This document shows positions 25,156-33,500 of a stretch of DNA of 35,570 nt, piece by piece. The notes below the pieces were generated by a model, which saw only the letters and a program-made list of their open reading frames with translations, was not told the origin of the DNA and ran no database searches. The position numbers and the translations under genes were made by a program. Numbering within the stretch: the stretch's first letter is position 1; the number at the start of each line of letters is the position of its first letter. Source of the DNA: Melghirimyces profundicolus (GTDB taxonomy: Bacteria > Bacillota > Bacilli > Thermoactinomycetales > DSM-45169); the NCBI RefSeq assembly GCF_003054245.1, contig NZ_QBKR01000031.1, forward strand, positions 1-35,570. Direction: 5' to 3'.

Positions 25156-25184
25156 ATTTTATCCGAGAGGTCCGGGCCTGTCCA
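25156..25184 (-). promoter_or_regulatory. Sigma-A promoter of the Prli42-like gene
   Basis: On the minus strand TGGACA (complement of 25179-25184), 17 bp, TAAAAT (complement of 25156-25161); five of six bases match in each box. The leader would be about 14 nt, just enough for the AGAGGTG ribosome site. Confidence 0.6.
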
Positions 25185-25234
25185 TATGCTGAAAACCGCC
25201 GCAGAGCCTGCAATTTTTTGTTATGATTGAATTG

Positions 25235-25248
25235 TGACAGCGCTTTAA
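25235..25248 (+). promoter_or_regulatory. Candidate CcpA (cre) site upstream of the mutase gene
   Basis: TGACAGCGCTTTAA matches the degenerate cre pattern TGWNANCGNTNWCA at all defined positions but one. It lies 52 bp before the mutase start. Catabolite repression of propionate/branched-chain carbon use would make sense. I found no clear -35/-10 pair for the mutase operon, so its position relative to the promoter is unknown. Confidence 0.35.
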
Positions 25249-25299
25249 TTTTGGTTTGTACACCGATCATACCGTTACAACGGAGGGGGAGGGAACCGG

Positions 25300-26949
25300 G
25301 TGACCAAAAAATCCTTTGACGAACTCTATCGGGAGTGGGAAGAGAAAACCCGCCAGCTCTTGGAACAATATCCGGAACAGCGGGAACGTTTCGAAACATT
25401 GTCCGGCATTGAAGTCCAGCGCCTCTACACCCCGAAGGACGGCACAGGGATGGAAGAGATCGGATTTCCCGGGGGATACCCTTACACTCGGGGTATTCGG
25501 CCAACCATGTACCGTTCGCGAAACTGGACCATGCGCCAATATGCGGGATTCGGTTCTGCGTCGGAAACCAACCGTCGGTTCCGTTATCTCCTCGACCAGG
25601 GACAGACGGGCCTTTCGGTCGCCTTCGACCTGCCGACCCAGATCGGCTATGATTCCGATGATCCCATGGCCGCCGGGGAAGTGGGGAAAGTCGGGGTCGC
25701 CATCGATTCCCTGGAGGACATGGAACGGCTTTTGGAAGGGATTCCGTTGGATCGGGTCAGCACGTCCATGACCATCAACGCCCCGGCGTCAGTGCTCTTG
25801 GCCATGTATTTGGCGGTCGGGGAAAAGCAGGGAGTGGCTTCGGAAAAGCTGACCGGGACGATCCAAAACGACATTCTGAAAGAATACATCGCACGGGGGA
25901 CCTATATCTTTCCGCCCAAACCGTCGATGCGGCTGATCACGGACATTTTCGCCTACTGCGCCGAGCGGGTTCCCAGATGGAACACCATCAGTATCAGCGG
26001 GTATCACATCCGGGAGGCGGGATCCACCGCGGTTCAGGAAGTGGCTTTCACCCTGGCCGACGGGATTGCCTATGTTCAAGCCGCCCTGGAGGCGGGATTG
26101 GAAGTGGACCGTTTCGCTCCCAGACTCTCCTTCTTTTTCAATGCACACAACCATTTCTTCGAAGAAGTGGCGAAATTCCGGGCGGCCCGGCGACTGTGGG
26201 CACGAATCATGAAGGAGCGTTTCGGGGCGAAAAACCCCCGCTCGATGCAGCTGCGTTTTCATACCCAGACCGGGGGCTCCACATTGACCGCTCAGCAGCC
26301 CGACAACAATGTGGTCCGCGTGACGCTGCAAGCGCTGTCGGCGGTGCTGGGCGGCACACAGAGCCTTCATACCAACGCGCGGGATGAAGCCCTGGCTCTC
26401 CCGACGGAAGACTCGGCCCGGTTGGCGCTTCGAACCCAGCAGATCCTCGCTCATGAAAGCGGGGTGACCCAAACGGTGGATCCCCTGGGGGGGTCCTGGT
26501 TTGTGGAATCTCTCACCGACGAAATCGAGAGACGGGCGTTTTCCTACATTGAGAGAATCGATGAAATGGGGGGAGCGGTTGCTGCGGTGGAGCAAGGTTA
26601 CATGCAACGGGAAATCCACCGGACCGCCCTTGAAACGCAACGGAAAATCGAGTCGGGGGAAGAAGTGGTGGTCGGGGTGAACCGGTTCCGTCTGGAAAAG
26701 GAACCGCAACCCGAACTTTACAAGTTGGACCCTCACCTGGCCCGGGAGCAGGTGGAACGGGTGCAAGCCCTTCGCGGCAAACGGGACGGCGAAGAAACGG
26801 CCCGCCGGCTGGCGGCGCTGAAGCGGGCGGCGGAAGGGGACGACAACCTGATACCTTTCATTCTCGACGCCGTAAAAGCTTATGCCACCGTGGGAGAGAT
26901 CTGCAATACCCTTCGGGAAGTCTTCGGAGAATATCAACCGAGTGTATAA
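25300..26949 (+). CDS. mutA: Methylmalonyl-CoA mutase, large (catalytic) subunit
   Basis: The 549-aa protein is the acyl-CoA-binding barrel without the cobalamin domain, which is encoded next door, as in two-subunit mutases. Residues that set substrate class can be read: Tyr81 in TMRQYAGFG, Ala108 in LSVAFDLPT and Arg211 in PSMRLITD. They correspond to the methylmalonyl-CoA type; 2-hydroxyisobutyryl-CoA mutases have Ile and Asp at the first two and isobutyryl-CoA mutases differ at Tyr and Arg. His236 in [11 protein letters not shown] is the conserved active-site His. The GTG at 25300 follows GGAGGGGGAGGG. The enzyme isomerises (R)-methylmalonyl-CoA to succinyl-CoA. No MeaB chaperone gene is adjacent. 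Confidence 0.9.
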   Translation: MTKKSFDELYREWEEKTRQLLEQYPEQRERFETLSGIEVQRLYTPKDGTGMEEIGFPGGYPYTRGIRPTMYRSRNWTMRQYAGFGSASETNRRFRYLLDQGQTGLSVAFDLPTQIGYDSDDPMAAGEVGKVGVAIDSLEDMERLLEGIPLDRVSTSMTINAPASVLLAMYLAVGEKQGVASEKLTGTIQNDILKEYIARGTYIFPPKPSMRLITDIFAYCAERVPRWNTISISGYHIREAGSTAVQEVAFTLADGIAYVQAALEAGLEVDRFAPRLSFFFNAHNHFFEEVAKFRAARRLWARIMKERFGAKNPRSMQLRFHTQTGGSTLTAQQPDNNVVRVTLQALSAVLGGTQSLHTNARDEALALPTEDSARLALRTQQILAHESGVTQTVDPLGGSWFVESLTDEIERRAFSYIERIDEMGGAVAAVEQGYMQREIHRTALETQRKIESGEEVVVGVNRFRLEKEPQPELYKLDPHLAREQVERVQALRGKRDGEETARRLAALKRAAEGDDNLIPFILDAVKAYATVGEICNTLREVFGEYQPSV

Positions 26950-26963
26950 AGGAGCGAAAGGAC

Positions 26964-27374
26964 ATGAACCGACCCATCCGCGTATTGGTTGCCAAACCGG
27001 GTCTCGACGGGCACGACCGGGGAGCCCTGATCATTGCGCAGGGACTCCGCGACGAGGGGATGGAAGTGATCTATACGGGTCTCCGTCAGTCCCCCGCTCA
27101 GATTGTGGCCACGGCGATTCAGGAGGATGTGGACGTGATCGGCCTCTCCTGTCTTTCGGGCGCCCATAACGAACTGTTTCCCGAAGTGACGCGCCTTTTG
27201 AAAGAAGAAGGTGCTGACGATATCATCGTGGTGGGGGGCGGGGTGATCCCCCAGTCCGATTTCCCGTTCCTTCGGGAACAGGGGATCCGCAAGATCTTCA
27301 CCCCGGGAACGGCCACCCGGGAGACGGCGGAGTTCATTCGTAAAGCGGTGAAAGAACGGGAGGGAGCCCAATGA
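26964..27374 (+). CDS. mutB: Methylmalonyl-CoA mutase, small cobalamin-binding subunit
   Basis: The 136-aa protein is a stand-alone B12-binding domain. It has the base-off/His-on signature DGHDRG (His is the cobalt ligand), [14 protein letters not shown] and [11 protein letters not shown], all typical of the C-terminal domain of mutases. It starts 15 bp after the large subunit and overlaps the epimerase start by 4 nt. It must pair with the large subunit to make an active enzyme. The subunit names used for two-piece mutases vary. Confidence 0.93.
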   Translation: MNRPIRVLVAKPGLDGHDRGALIIAQGLRDEGMEVIYTGLRQSPAQIVATAIQEDVDVIGLSCLSGAHNELFPEVTRLLKEEGADDIIVVGGGVIPQSDFPFLREQGIRKIFTPGTATRETAEFIRKAVKEREGAQ

Positions 27375-27811
27375 CGAACCGATCGGTTTCACCGGAGCGG
27401 ATTGACCATGTGGGGATTGCTGTTCGCAGCCTGGATGAGGCAGTCCCCCTGTACCGGGACATCCTGGGTCTTAAATACCTGGGAGAGGAATCGGTGGAAA
27501 GCGAACAGGTTCGCATTGCTTTCTTCCGTTTGGGGGAAACCCGGATCGAACTGTTGGAACCCCTCTCTGCCGACAGTCCCATTGCCGGCTTTCTCGAAAA
27601 ACGGGGGGAAGGGATTCACCACATTGCTCTCAAGGTGGACGGGATCGAAGAGAAGCTGGAAGGGCTCACGGAAACCGGCATCCGTCTGATTCACGAGCGG
27701 CCCAAGCGGGGGGCGGAAGGGAGCAGAGTGGCCTTCATCCACCCCAAGTCCACGCGGGGTGTTTTGTACGAACTGTGTGAACCGCAACTGAAGGGTGAAC
27801 CGGGTCTCTGA
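27371..27811 (+). CDS. mce: Methylmalonyl-CoA epimerase
   Basis: The 146-aa VOC-fold protein has the metal ligands in [18 protein letters not shown] and YELCE. It interconverts (S)- and (R)-methylmalonyl-CoA, linking propionyl-CoA carboxylase to the mutase. ATGA overlap with the mutase small subunit indicates coupling; GGGAGG lies upstream. Length is normal for the family. The B. subtilis counterpart is YqjC. Confidence 0.93.
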   Translation: MTNRSVSPERIDHVGIAVRSLDEAVPLYRDILGLKYLGEESVESEQVRIAFFRLGETRIELLEPLSADSPIAGFLEKRGEGIHHIALKVDGIEEKLEGLTETGIRLIHERPKRGAEGSRVAFIHPKSTRGVLYELCEPQLKGEPGL

Positions 27812-27853
27812 GAAACAGCCAAAGAGGAAACATTTACCTGATGGAGGGCGTTT

Positions 27854-29383
27854 ATGTACCGAAAACTGGATGAATTGGCCGACCGTCGGCGCCGGGTGGA
27901 AATGGGCGGCGGCGAGAAGAAAATCCGTTCGCAGCATGACAAAGGAAAACTGACCGCCCGGGAACGGGTGGACCTCCTGTTGGACGAGGACACCTTTGTG
28001 GAGTTGAACCCCTTCGTGGAAAACACAGCCGCCGATTTCGGTGAAGCTCCGGGAGAAGGGGTGGTGACGGGGTACGGGAAAGTGAACGGCCGACCTGTTT
28101 ACGTTTTCGCCCAGGATTTTACCGTCTTCGGCGGGGCGCTGGGAGAAATGCACGCCCTGAAAATCGCCCGGCTGATGGACCTGGCAGCAAAAAACGGGGC
28201 CCCCGTGATCGGACTGAACGATTCGGGGGGAGCCCGCATCCAGGAGGGGGTCGTTTCCCTGGATGGTTACGGCCATATCTTTTACCGGAATTCCATCTAT
28301 TCCGGTGTGATCCCTCAGATCTCCGTCATCATGGGTCCCTGTGCAGGAGGCGCCGTTTATTCCCCGGCCATCACCGATTTTGTCTTCATGGTGGAGAAAA
28401 CCAGCCAGATGTTCATCACCGGCCCCAAAGTGATCGAAACGGTGACCGGGGAAAAGATTACAACCGAAGATCTGGGAGGGGCCGGAGTTCATTCCAGTCT
28501 CAGCGGAAACGCTCATTTCACCTCCGCTTCGGAACCGGAAGTCTTAAATCAGGTCCGGAGGCTTTTGAGTTTTCTTCCCCAGAACAACGTGGAGGACCCC
28601 CCCCGGATCTATGCCAAAGAAGACGACGGTTGGACGGAAGACTTGATCGAAGTGGTGCCGGTCGAGGGTACAAAAGTGTATGATGTACGCAGGGTGATCG
28701 ATCTGATCGTGGACAACGGCGATTTCATGGAAGTACAGGAGAAGTTCGCCCGCAACATCGTCGTCGGTTTCGGCCGGATCGACGGTCAGACGGTGGGGAT
28801 CGCCGCGAACCAACCCAAAGTGATGGCGGGTGGCCTGGACATCGATTCCTCGGATAAACTGAGCCGGTTCATCCGGTTCTGTGACAGTTTCAACATCCCG
28901 ATTGTCACTTTTGTGGACGTGACGGGCTTCTTCCCGGGGATCAACCAGGAACACCGGGGGATCATCCGACATGGGGCCAAAATCCTTTACGCCTATTCCG
29001 AGGCGACGGTACCCAAGATCACGGTGATCACCCGGAAAGCGTACGGAGGAGCCTACGTGGCGCTCAACAGCAAGGCGATCGGGGCGGACGTGGTTTACGC
29101 CTGGCCCGGAGCCGAGGTGGCCGTAATGGGTCCGGAAGGGGCGGCCAACATCATCTACAGCCGGGAGATCCGGGAGAGTGAGGATCCCGCCGCCACCCGG
29201 GCCGAAAAGATCGAGGAATACCGAAGGAAATTCGCCAACCCTTATGTGGCCGCCTCCAAAGGGATGGTGGACGATGTGATCGACCCCAGGGAAACCCGGA
29301 AGAAACTGAAACAATCCCTGGAAATGCTGAAAGGGAAACGGGAATCCCGTCCGGCCAAAAAGCACGGCAACATTCCGCTGTAA
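27854..29383 (+). CDS. mmdA: Propionyl/methylmalonyl-CoA carboxyltransferase (PCC beta / MmdA, YqjD-like)
   Basis: The 509-aa protein has the two crotonase-like carboxyltransferase domains. The first includes LNDSGGARIQEGVVSLDGY and GPCAGGAVYSPAITDF. The second includes NIPIVTFVDVTGFFPG and GGAYVALNSKAIGADVVYAW, and AVMGPEGAANIIY. It moves a carboxyl group between biotin and propionyl-CoA. No biotin carboxylase or biotin carrier gene lies in the window, so the partner must be elsewhere. Membership in a propionyl-CoA carboxylase or a decarboxylase cannot be decided. GGAGGG precedes the ATG. B. subtilis YqjD has the same size and neighbours. Confidence 0.92.
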   Translation: MYRKLDELADRRRRVEMGGGEKKIRSQHDKGKLTARERVDLLLDEDTFVELNPFVENTAADFGEAPGEGVVTGYGKVNGRPVYVFAQDFTVFGGALGEMHALKIARLMDLAAKNGAPVIGLNDSGGARIQEGVVSLDGYGHIFYRNSIYSGVIPQISVIMGPCAGGAVYSPAITDFVFMVEKTSQMFITGPKVIETVTGEKITTEDLGGAGVHSSLSGNAHFTSASEPEVLNQVRRLLSFLPQNNVEDPPRIYAKEDDGWTEDLIEVVPVEGTKVYDVRRVIDLIVDNGDFMEVQEKFARNIVVGFGRIDGQTVGIAANQPKVMAGGLDIDSSDKLSRFIRFCDSFNIPIVTFVDVTGFFPGINQEHRGIIRHGAKILYAYSEATVPKITVITRKAYGGAYVALNSKAIGADVVYAWPGAEVAVMGPEGAANIIYSREIRESEDPAATRAEKIEEYRRKFANPYVAASKGMVDDVIDPRETRKKLKQSLEMLKGKRESRPAKKHGNIPL

Positions 29384-29397
29384 AAGGGGGATCGTTC

Positions 29398-29703
29398 ATG
29401 GAACAGAACAGTCCGATCTTGATCCGTCTGATGCGCGGATCGGGAAAGGCCGGTCCCGGACTCCGCACGGGAAAGCGTGTCTTCAAACAGGCGGCCTTGA
29501 TGAAACCCCGCCCCAAACTCCGTCTGCTCCGGGCCTTCGACGTCCGTTTCATACGCGGCCCCCGGGACCGTTCTCCCTGGAGGGAAGCCGGGAGAAGATA
29601 TCTTCTCGGGTACTTGGAGGAAACGGAGAGACCGGTCTGGAATGACCGGGTCACGTCCATGCGACAGCCTCTTCCTGAAAAAACCGGCAGAGGGTGGCGA
29701 TAA
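29398..29703 (+). CDS. Hypothetical Arg-rich protein, 101 aa
   Basis: I do not recognise this frame. The ATG is 15 bp after mmdA and follows AAAAGGGGG. The product is strongly basic (many Arg, with KPRPKLRLLRAFDVRFIRG and EAGRRYLLGYLEE), has no transmembrane helix and no Cys. Position suggests co-transcription with mmdA, and the dinB ATG follows 13 bp later. It could be a small accessory protein, but the GC-rich sequence gives open frames easily; a reverse-strand frame also covers it. Confidence 0.45.
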   Translation: MEQNSPILIRLMRGSGKAGPGLRTGKRVFKQAALMKPRPKLRLLRAFDVRFIRGPRDRSPWREAGRRYLLGYLEETERPVWNDRVTSMRQPLPEKTGRGWR

Positions 29704-29715
29704 GGGGGAGAATCA

Positions 29716-30204
29716 ATGAAACCAGCCTGGTCCCGGATGATGGAAAAAGCTTTGACGGGGGAAGGGGCCCATGCCGACAGTGTCGGCACCCTGGATGGGT
29801 TGGATTTCATCTTGCCGGGGAGAAACCGGAAGGCGTGCCCCACTCGATCTTTCAGCTGGTCCACCATATGATTTTTTGGCAGGAATATTGCTTAGATATG
29901 CTAAAAGGAAAAGAGGTTCGCTTCCCGGGGAAAGCCGCCGGCAGTTGGACAGGCGACCAACGACCGGCTTCTCCCGACGAGTGGGAGGGGGGCGGTGCGG
30001 CATTTTCGAAAAGGAGTGGAGGAAGCCCTCCGGCTCGCCGAAGAACCGGATCCCGATGGAAAAATCCCCGGGCATGTCGACAGGACCCGCATGGAAGGGT
30101 TGCGGTCCATCGCTTCCCACAACTCGTATCACCTCGGGCAGGTGGCTCTCATCCGGCGGATGCCGGGTTCCTGGCCCCCGCCGAAAGGAGGCGACAGTTG
30201 GTGA
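29716..30204 (+). pseudogene. DinB-family protein gene with two frameshifts
   Basis: Three frames together give one DinB/YfiT-like four-helix protein of about 163 aa. Frame 1 starts at ATG 29716 after AAGGGGGAG (MKPAWSRMMEKAL... to DFIL). Frame 2 holds AGEKPEGVPHSIFQLVHHMIF with the first metal His. Frame 3 holds HNSYHLGQVALIRRM with the other two His and ends WPPPKGGDSW. The first shift, near 29815, looks like a missing G in TTGCCGGGG. The second, near 29990, looks like an extra G in the six-G run. The two cancel. Both are at G/C homopolymers, so sequencing error is as likely as true decay. Function of this DinB is unknown; relatives are metal-dependent thiol transferases. Confidence 0.8.
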
Positions 30205-30413
30205 GTCAACGTTCCCGGGGTTGTCCCAAATGTGGATCCACAGATGCGGAAACGGGGAAAATCGCGACGACGGGCAGCGGCATCAGTCGCATTCTTGACT
30301 GGCAGAACAACGAATTTCACGTTGTCTCCTGCAAAAGCTGCGGCTACTCCGAGTTTTATCGGACCAAAGGCTCTACAGGCACCAAGTTGTTGGATCTCTT
30401 CTTCGGAGGCTGA
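30201..30413 (+). CDS. Zn-ribbon protein, 70 aa (COG3478-like)
   Basis: GTG at 30201 follows GAAAGGAGG (30183-30191) and overlaps the dinB stop. The 70-aa protein starts SQRSRGCPKCGSTD, has the second knuckle VVSCKSCGYSEFY, and ends TKLLDLFFGG, the usual ending of these short zinc-ribbon proteins. Two CxxC pairs (CPKC and CKSC) can bind one Zn. Family members are annotated as predicted nucleic-acid-binding proteins, without known role. Confidence 0.82.
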   Translation: MSQRSRGCPKCGSTDAETGKIATTGSGISRILDWQNNEFHVVSCKSCGYSEFYRTKGSTGTKLLDLFFGG

Positions 30414-30449
30414 CACAGAAACAGACACCGAAATGATGGAGGAATCGCG

Positions 30450-31568
30450 ATGATCAACAAGGAACGCTTACTGGAAGAATTCTTGGAATTGGTTCAGACC
30501 GACAGTCCCACCGGGGATGAACGAAAGATCTGCGATCTTTTGAAGGAGAAATTGACCGGACTCGGTTTTCAGGTGACAGAGGACGATTCCGCCAAAGTGA
30601 CGGGCCACGGCTCGGGCAATCTGATTGCCTCCCTGGAAGGGACAGACCCGGACGCTCCGTCGATCTACTTTACCTGCCACATGGACACCGTCGCTCCGGG
30701 GAACGGAGTCAAACCGGAAGTGAAGGACGGCTGGGTGGTCACCGACGGCACCACCGTTCTTGGAGCCGATGACAAAGCGGGACTGGCCGCTCTTCTGGAA
30801 GGGATCCGCGTGGTGAAGGAAAAAGGAGGGTCCCACGGCCATATTCAATACATCATCACCGCCGGGGAAGAATCGGGACTGGTGGGTTCCAAAAACCTGG
30901 ATCCCCAAAGTGTGAAGGCGGATTTCGGTTACGCCATGGATTCCAACGGGCCGGTGGGGGATATCATCACCGAAGCACCCTCCCAGGTTCGGCTGGATGT
31001 CCGGATTGAAGGAAAAGCGGCCCATGCCGGGGTGAATCCGGAAGATGGAATCAGTGCCATTCAGGTGGCCAGCCGGGCCATCTCCAGAATGCCCCTCGGC
31101 CGGATCGATGAAGAGACGACGGCCAACATCGGCCGGTTTCAGGGAGGCACCGCTTCCAACGTCATTCCGCCATTTGTGGAGATCCTGGCGGAAGCCCGCA
31201 GTCGGGATGAAGACAAGCTGAAAGCCCAGGTGGAAAAGATGGTCCGGGGCTTTGAGGAGGCGGCGGAAGAAATGGGTGCCAAGGCCGAGGTGGAAGTGAC
31301 CACCATGTATCCCGCCTATAAATACGGTGAATCCGATAACGTGGTCCAAAAGGCGATTGCGGCTGTGAAAAAAGTGGGGCGCCGGCCGAATCTGCTGGCC
31401 AGCGGCGGGGGCAGTGACGCCAACGTTATCGCCGGTTTCGGCATCCCCACCGTCAATCTGGGGATCGGTTACGAGGACATCCATACCACCAAAGAGCGGA
31501 TGCCCATCGAAGAGCTGAACAAAGCGGCGGAACTGGTGGTTGCCCTGATCGAAGAAAGTGGAAAATAA
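30450..31568 (+). CDS. M20-family peptidase, tripeptidase T-like (YqjE)
   Basis: The 372-aa protein has all five M20 metal ligands and the catalytic acid: His77 in CHMDT, Asp107 in GADDKAG, Glu140/Glu141 in AGEESGL, Asp in AMDSNG and His in EDIHTTKE. The bacterial exopeptidase dimerisation domain lies in the middle (about 178-275). The B. subtilis counterpart next to yqjD is YqjE, annotated as PepT-like. It is cytosolic, and the actual substrate is not established. GGAGGAA lies before the ATG. Confidence 0.9.
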   Translation: MINKERLLEEFLELVQTDSPTGDERKICDLLKEKLTGLGFQVTEDDSAKVTGHGSGNLIASLEGTDPDAPSIYFTCHMDTVAPGNGVKPEVKDGWVVTDGTTVLGADDKAGLAALLEGIRVVKEKGGSHGHIQYIITAGEESGLVGSKNLDPQSVKADFGYAMDSNGPVGDIITEAPSQVRLDVRIEGKAAHAGVNPEDGISAIQVASRAISRMPLGRIDEETTANIGRFQGGTASNVIPPFVEILAEARSRDEDKLKAQVEKMVRGFEEAAEEMGAKAEVEVTTMYPAYKYGESDNVVQKAIAAVKKVGRRPNLLASGGGSDANVIAGFGIPTVNLGIGYEDIHTTKERMPIEELNKAAELVVALIEESGK

Positions 31569-31584
31569 CCCGGAAGCCACAAGA

Positions 31585-31615
31585 CCCACGGAGGGATCCT
31601 TCCGTGGGCTTTCTG
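31585..31615 (+). terminator. Terminator of the M20 peptidase gene
   Basis: CCCACGGAGG (31585-31594) pairs with CTTCCGTGGG (31599-31608), one G-T wobble, 4-nt loop, followed by a weak T-tract (CTTTCT). Confidence 0.65.
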
Positions 31616-31660
31616 TACTTCGAGGGCGGAAAGCGCAAATGGGAGAGGAGGAAAATGAAG

Positions 31661-32212
31661 ATGGCCACCTTTGACTCCACTGCCGTCCGACTGAAAACTG
31701 GGGAGGAAATCACGGTCCGCTGCGCGGAAGGGAATGACGCCGAGGCGTTGTTGGAGATGACCCGGTCGGTGATTGCCGAGGGTAGGCATCACTTGACGAA
31801 ACCGGAGGAATTCAACGCCACGGCGGAAGAGGAAAAGAATTGGATTCACCAGGTGTCCCAATCCCCCAACCGGCTGATCCTCCTGGCCGAAATCCGGGGG
31901 GAGATCATCGGGATGCTGGATTTCCACGGGGGAGAAAAAAAGCGGCTCCGCCATACGGGCTCCTTGGGGATGAGCGTTCAAAAAAATTGGAGGAACCGGG
32001 GAGTCGGATCCGTCCTTCTGGCCATCTTACTGAAATGGGCTTCCAATCACCCCGAGCTCCGCAAGATTTGCCTGGAAGTGTTCGCAGACAATGAAGGGGC
32101 CATCGGGCTCTACCGGAAAGCCGGGTTTCGGACGGAAGGCCGTCTGGTTCATCATGTGAGAATGGAAGACGGCAGCTACACGGATTTGATCCAAATGTGC
32201 CGGTTCGTCTGA
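31661..32212 (+). CDS. GNAT-family N-acetyltransferase
   Basis: About 183 aa. The start is taken as ATG 31661, 9 nt after AGGAGG; ATG 31655 is also possible but closer. The acetyl-CoA-binding core is seen in GSLGMSVQKNWRNRGVGSVLL (motif A, RNRGVG) over 21 positions. It is followed by LRKICLEVFADNEGAIGLYRKAGF (motif B, given as family pattern) and a C-terminal strand QMCRFV. The sequence most resembles YnaD/RimL-like enzymes. Acceptor unknown. It is separated from the M20 gene by a terminator. Confidence 0.88.
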   Translation: MATFDSTAVRLKTGEEITVRCAEGNDAEALLEMTRSVIAEGRHHLTKPEEFNATAEEEKNWIHQVSQSPNRLILLAEIRGEIIGMLDFHGGEKKRLRHTGSLGMSVQKNWRNRGVGSVLLAILLKWASNHPELRKICLEVFADNEGAIGLYRKAGFRTEGRLVHHVRMEDGSYTDLIQMCRFV

Positions 32213-32244
32213 ATCATGGTCATAATCCGGCTTTCCCGTGCATA

Positions 32245-32271
32245 CCCCCTTTCGAGAGAGTAAAGGGGGGG
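32245..32271 (+). promoter_or_regulatory. Hairpin that would bury the ribosome site of the DUF3866 gene
   Basis: CCCCCTTT (32245-32252) pairs perfectly with AAAGGGGG (32262-32269), 9-nt loop. The right arm is the ribosome binding site of the gene starting at 32279. No T-run follows, so this is not a terminator. It may limit translation, perhaps by temperature or a binding protein. Confidence 0.5.
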
Positions 32272-32278
32272 ACCTTTG

Positions 32279-33424
32279 ATGATCCTTTGGGAGCGGGGGG
32301 CCGTGATTCGGATCCTGGAAGAGGAAGTGGGGGTTCAGTGGTTGGCGGTTCAAATCGAGGCGACGGGGGAGGAAGGGCAGGCCGTTCACTATCCGGCGCT
32401 GTTCGGCCGGTGCAAGACCGGGGACGAAGTATGGCTCAATACGACCGCTGTCCGTTTGGGGTTGGGAAGCGGAGGCGTTCATTTTGTGGGGGGGATGATC
32501 GGAAGGAATCCGGACCCCGCTCCGTTGACGGGACATATCATGAAGCTCCGTTATACTCCTTGGCAGTTGGCTCTCGCCACGGGGGAGGAACAGAACAGCC
32601 GATGGCACGGAACGTTGAAGAAAGTCCGATCCCTGGGAGGAATCCCCGTTCTGATCGGAGAGCTTCACAGCATGCTTCCGGCGGCGGTGACCACCTGGCG
32701 CTGCCTGGCAGAGGGGCAAGATCTTCGCATCGGGTATGTGATGACGGACGGGGGAGCCCTCCCTGCCCCATTCAGCCGTCACGTGAGACGCCTGAAATCT
32801 CTCGGCTGGCTGGCGGGAACCGTCACCGCCGGCCACGCCTTCGGAGGGGATCTGGAAGCGGTCAACCTGTATTCGGCCTTGCTCTTGGCCCGTCACGCCC
32901 TGAAGTCGGATTTGATTATGGTGGCGATGGGACCGGGGATTACGGGAACGGGCACCCCTTACGGCTTCTCCGGGGTGGAGCAGGGGCAGGCCGTCAACGC
33001 GGTCCACAGCCTGGAAGGCCTTCCCGTGTTGATTCCCCGCATCCAGGAAAATGATTCCCGGGGGCGGCATCGGGGCTTGAGCCACCATACGGTCACCAAC
33101 CTGTCCTCCGTGGCCCTGGCCCCGGCGGTGGTTCCCCTTCCCCGGCCCTTGCCGGCAAGAGTCCGGGACGAGGTTCAGGCACTGCAGGACCGCTCGTTGA
33201 ACCACCATTGGATTTCGGTTTCTGTCACAAAGGAAGAAGCGATTCGTTGGTTGGAGTCTTATCCGGGTCCTCTCCGGACGATGGGGAGAGGGATCGGAGA
33301 GGATCCGCTCTTTTACCGGACCATTTGTGCTTCCGCCCGGGCGGCTCTGGAACTGCGGAGCCTGATCCGAGCCGGTTACAACGCCGATGATGCCGTCCGC
33401 CGCCTCAAAATCAAAGGGGTTTAG
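32279..33424 (+). CDS. DUF3866 family protein
   Basis: The 381-aa protein matches the DUF3866 pattern in order: MILWERGAVIRILEE at the start, VWLNTTAVRLGLGSGGVHF, GHIMKLRYTPWQLA, VLIGELHSMLPAAV, YVMTDGGALPAPFSRHV, AGHAFGGDLEAVNLYSALLLA, MGPGITGTGTPYGFSG and GRHRGLSHHT. No transmembrane segment is evident. The family is found in actinobacteria and Firmicutes; I know of no tested function. ATG 32279 is 8 nt after AAAGGGGGG, which lies in a hairpin. It is followed by nudF after 76 bp. Confidence 0.88.
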   Translation: MILWERGAVIRILEEEVGVQWLAVQIEATGEEGQAVHYPALFGRCKTGDEVWLNTTAVRLGLGSGGVHFVGGMIGRNPDPAPLTGHIMKLRYTPWQLALATGEEQNSRWHGTLKKVRSLGGIPVLIGELHSMLPAAVTTWRCLAEGQDLRIGYVMTDGGALPAPFSRHVRRLKSLGWLAGTVTAGHAFGGDLEAVNLYSALLLARHALKSDLIMVAMGPGITGTGTPYGFSGVEQGQAVNAVHSLEGLPVLIPRIQENDSRGRHRGLSHHTVTNLSSVALAPAVVPLPRPLPARVRDEVQALQDRSLNHHWISVSVTKEEAIRWLESYPGPLRTMGRGIGEDPLFYRTICASARAALELRSLIRAGYNADDAVRRLKIKGV

Positions 33425-33500
33425 CCCTTTGCCCATCCACCTCCCGTCCGGCCTCCGGGATCATGTATAATGGGACTCGGGCAGAATCAAAGGAGGAATC

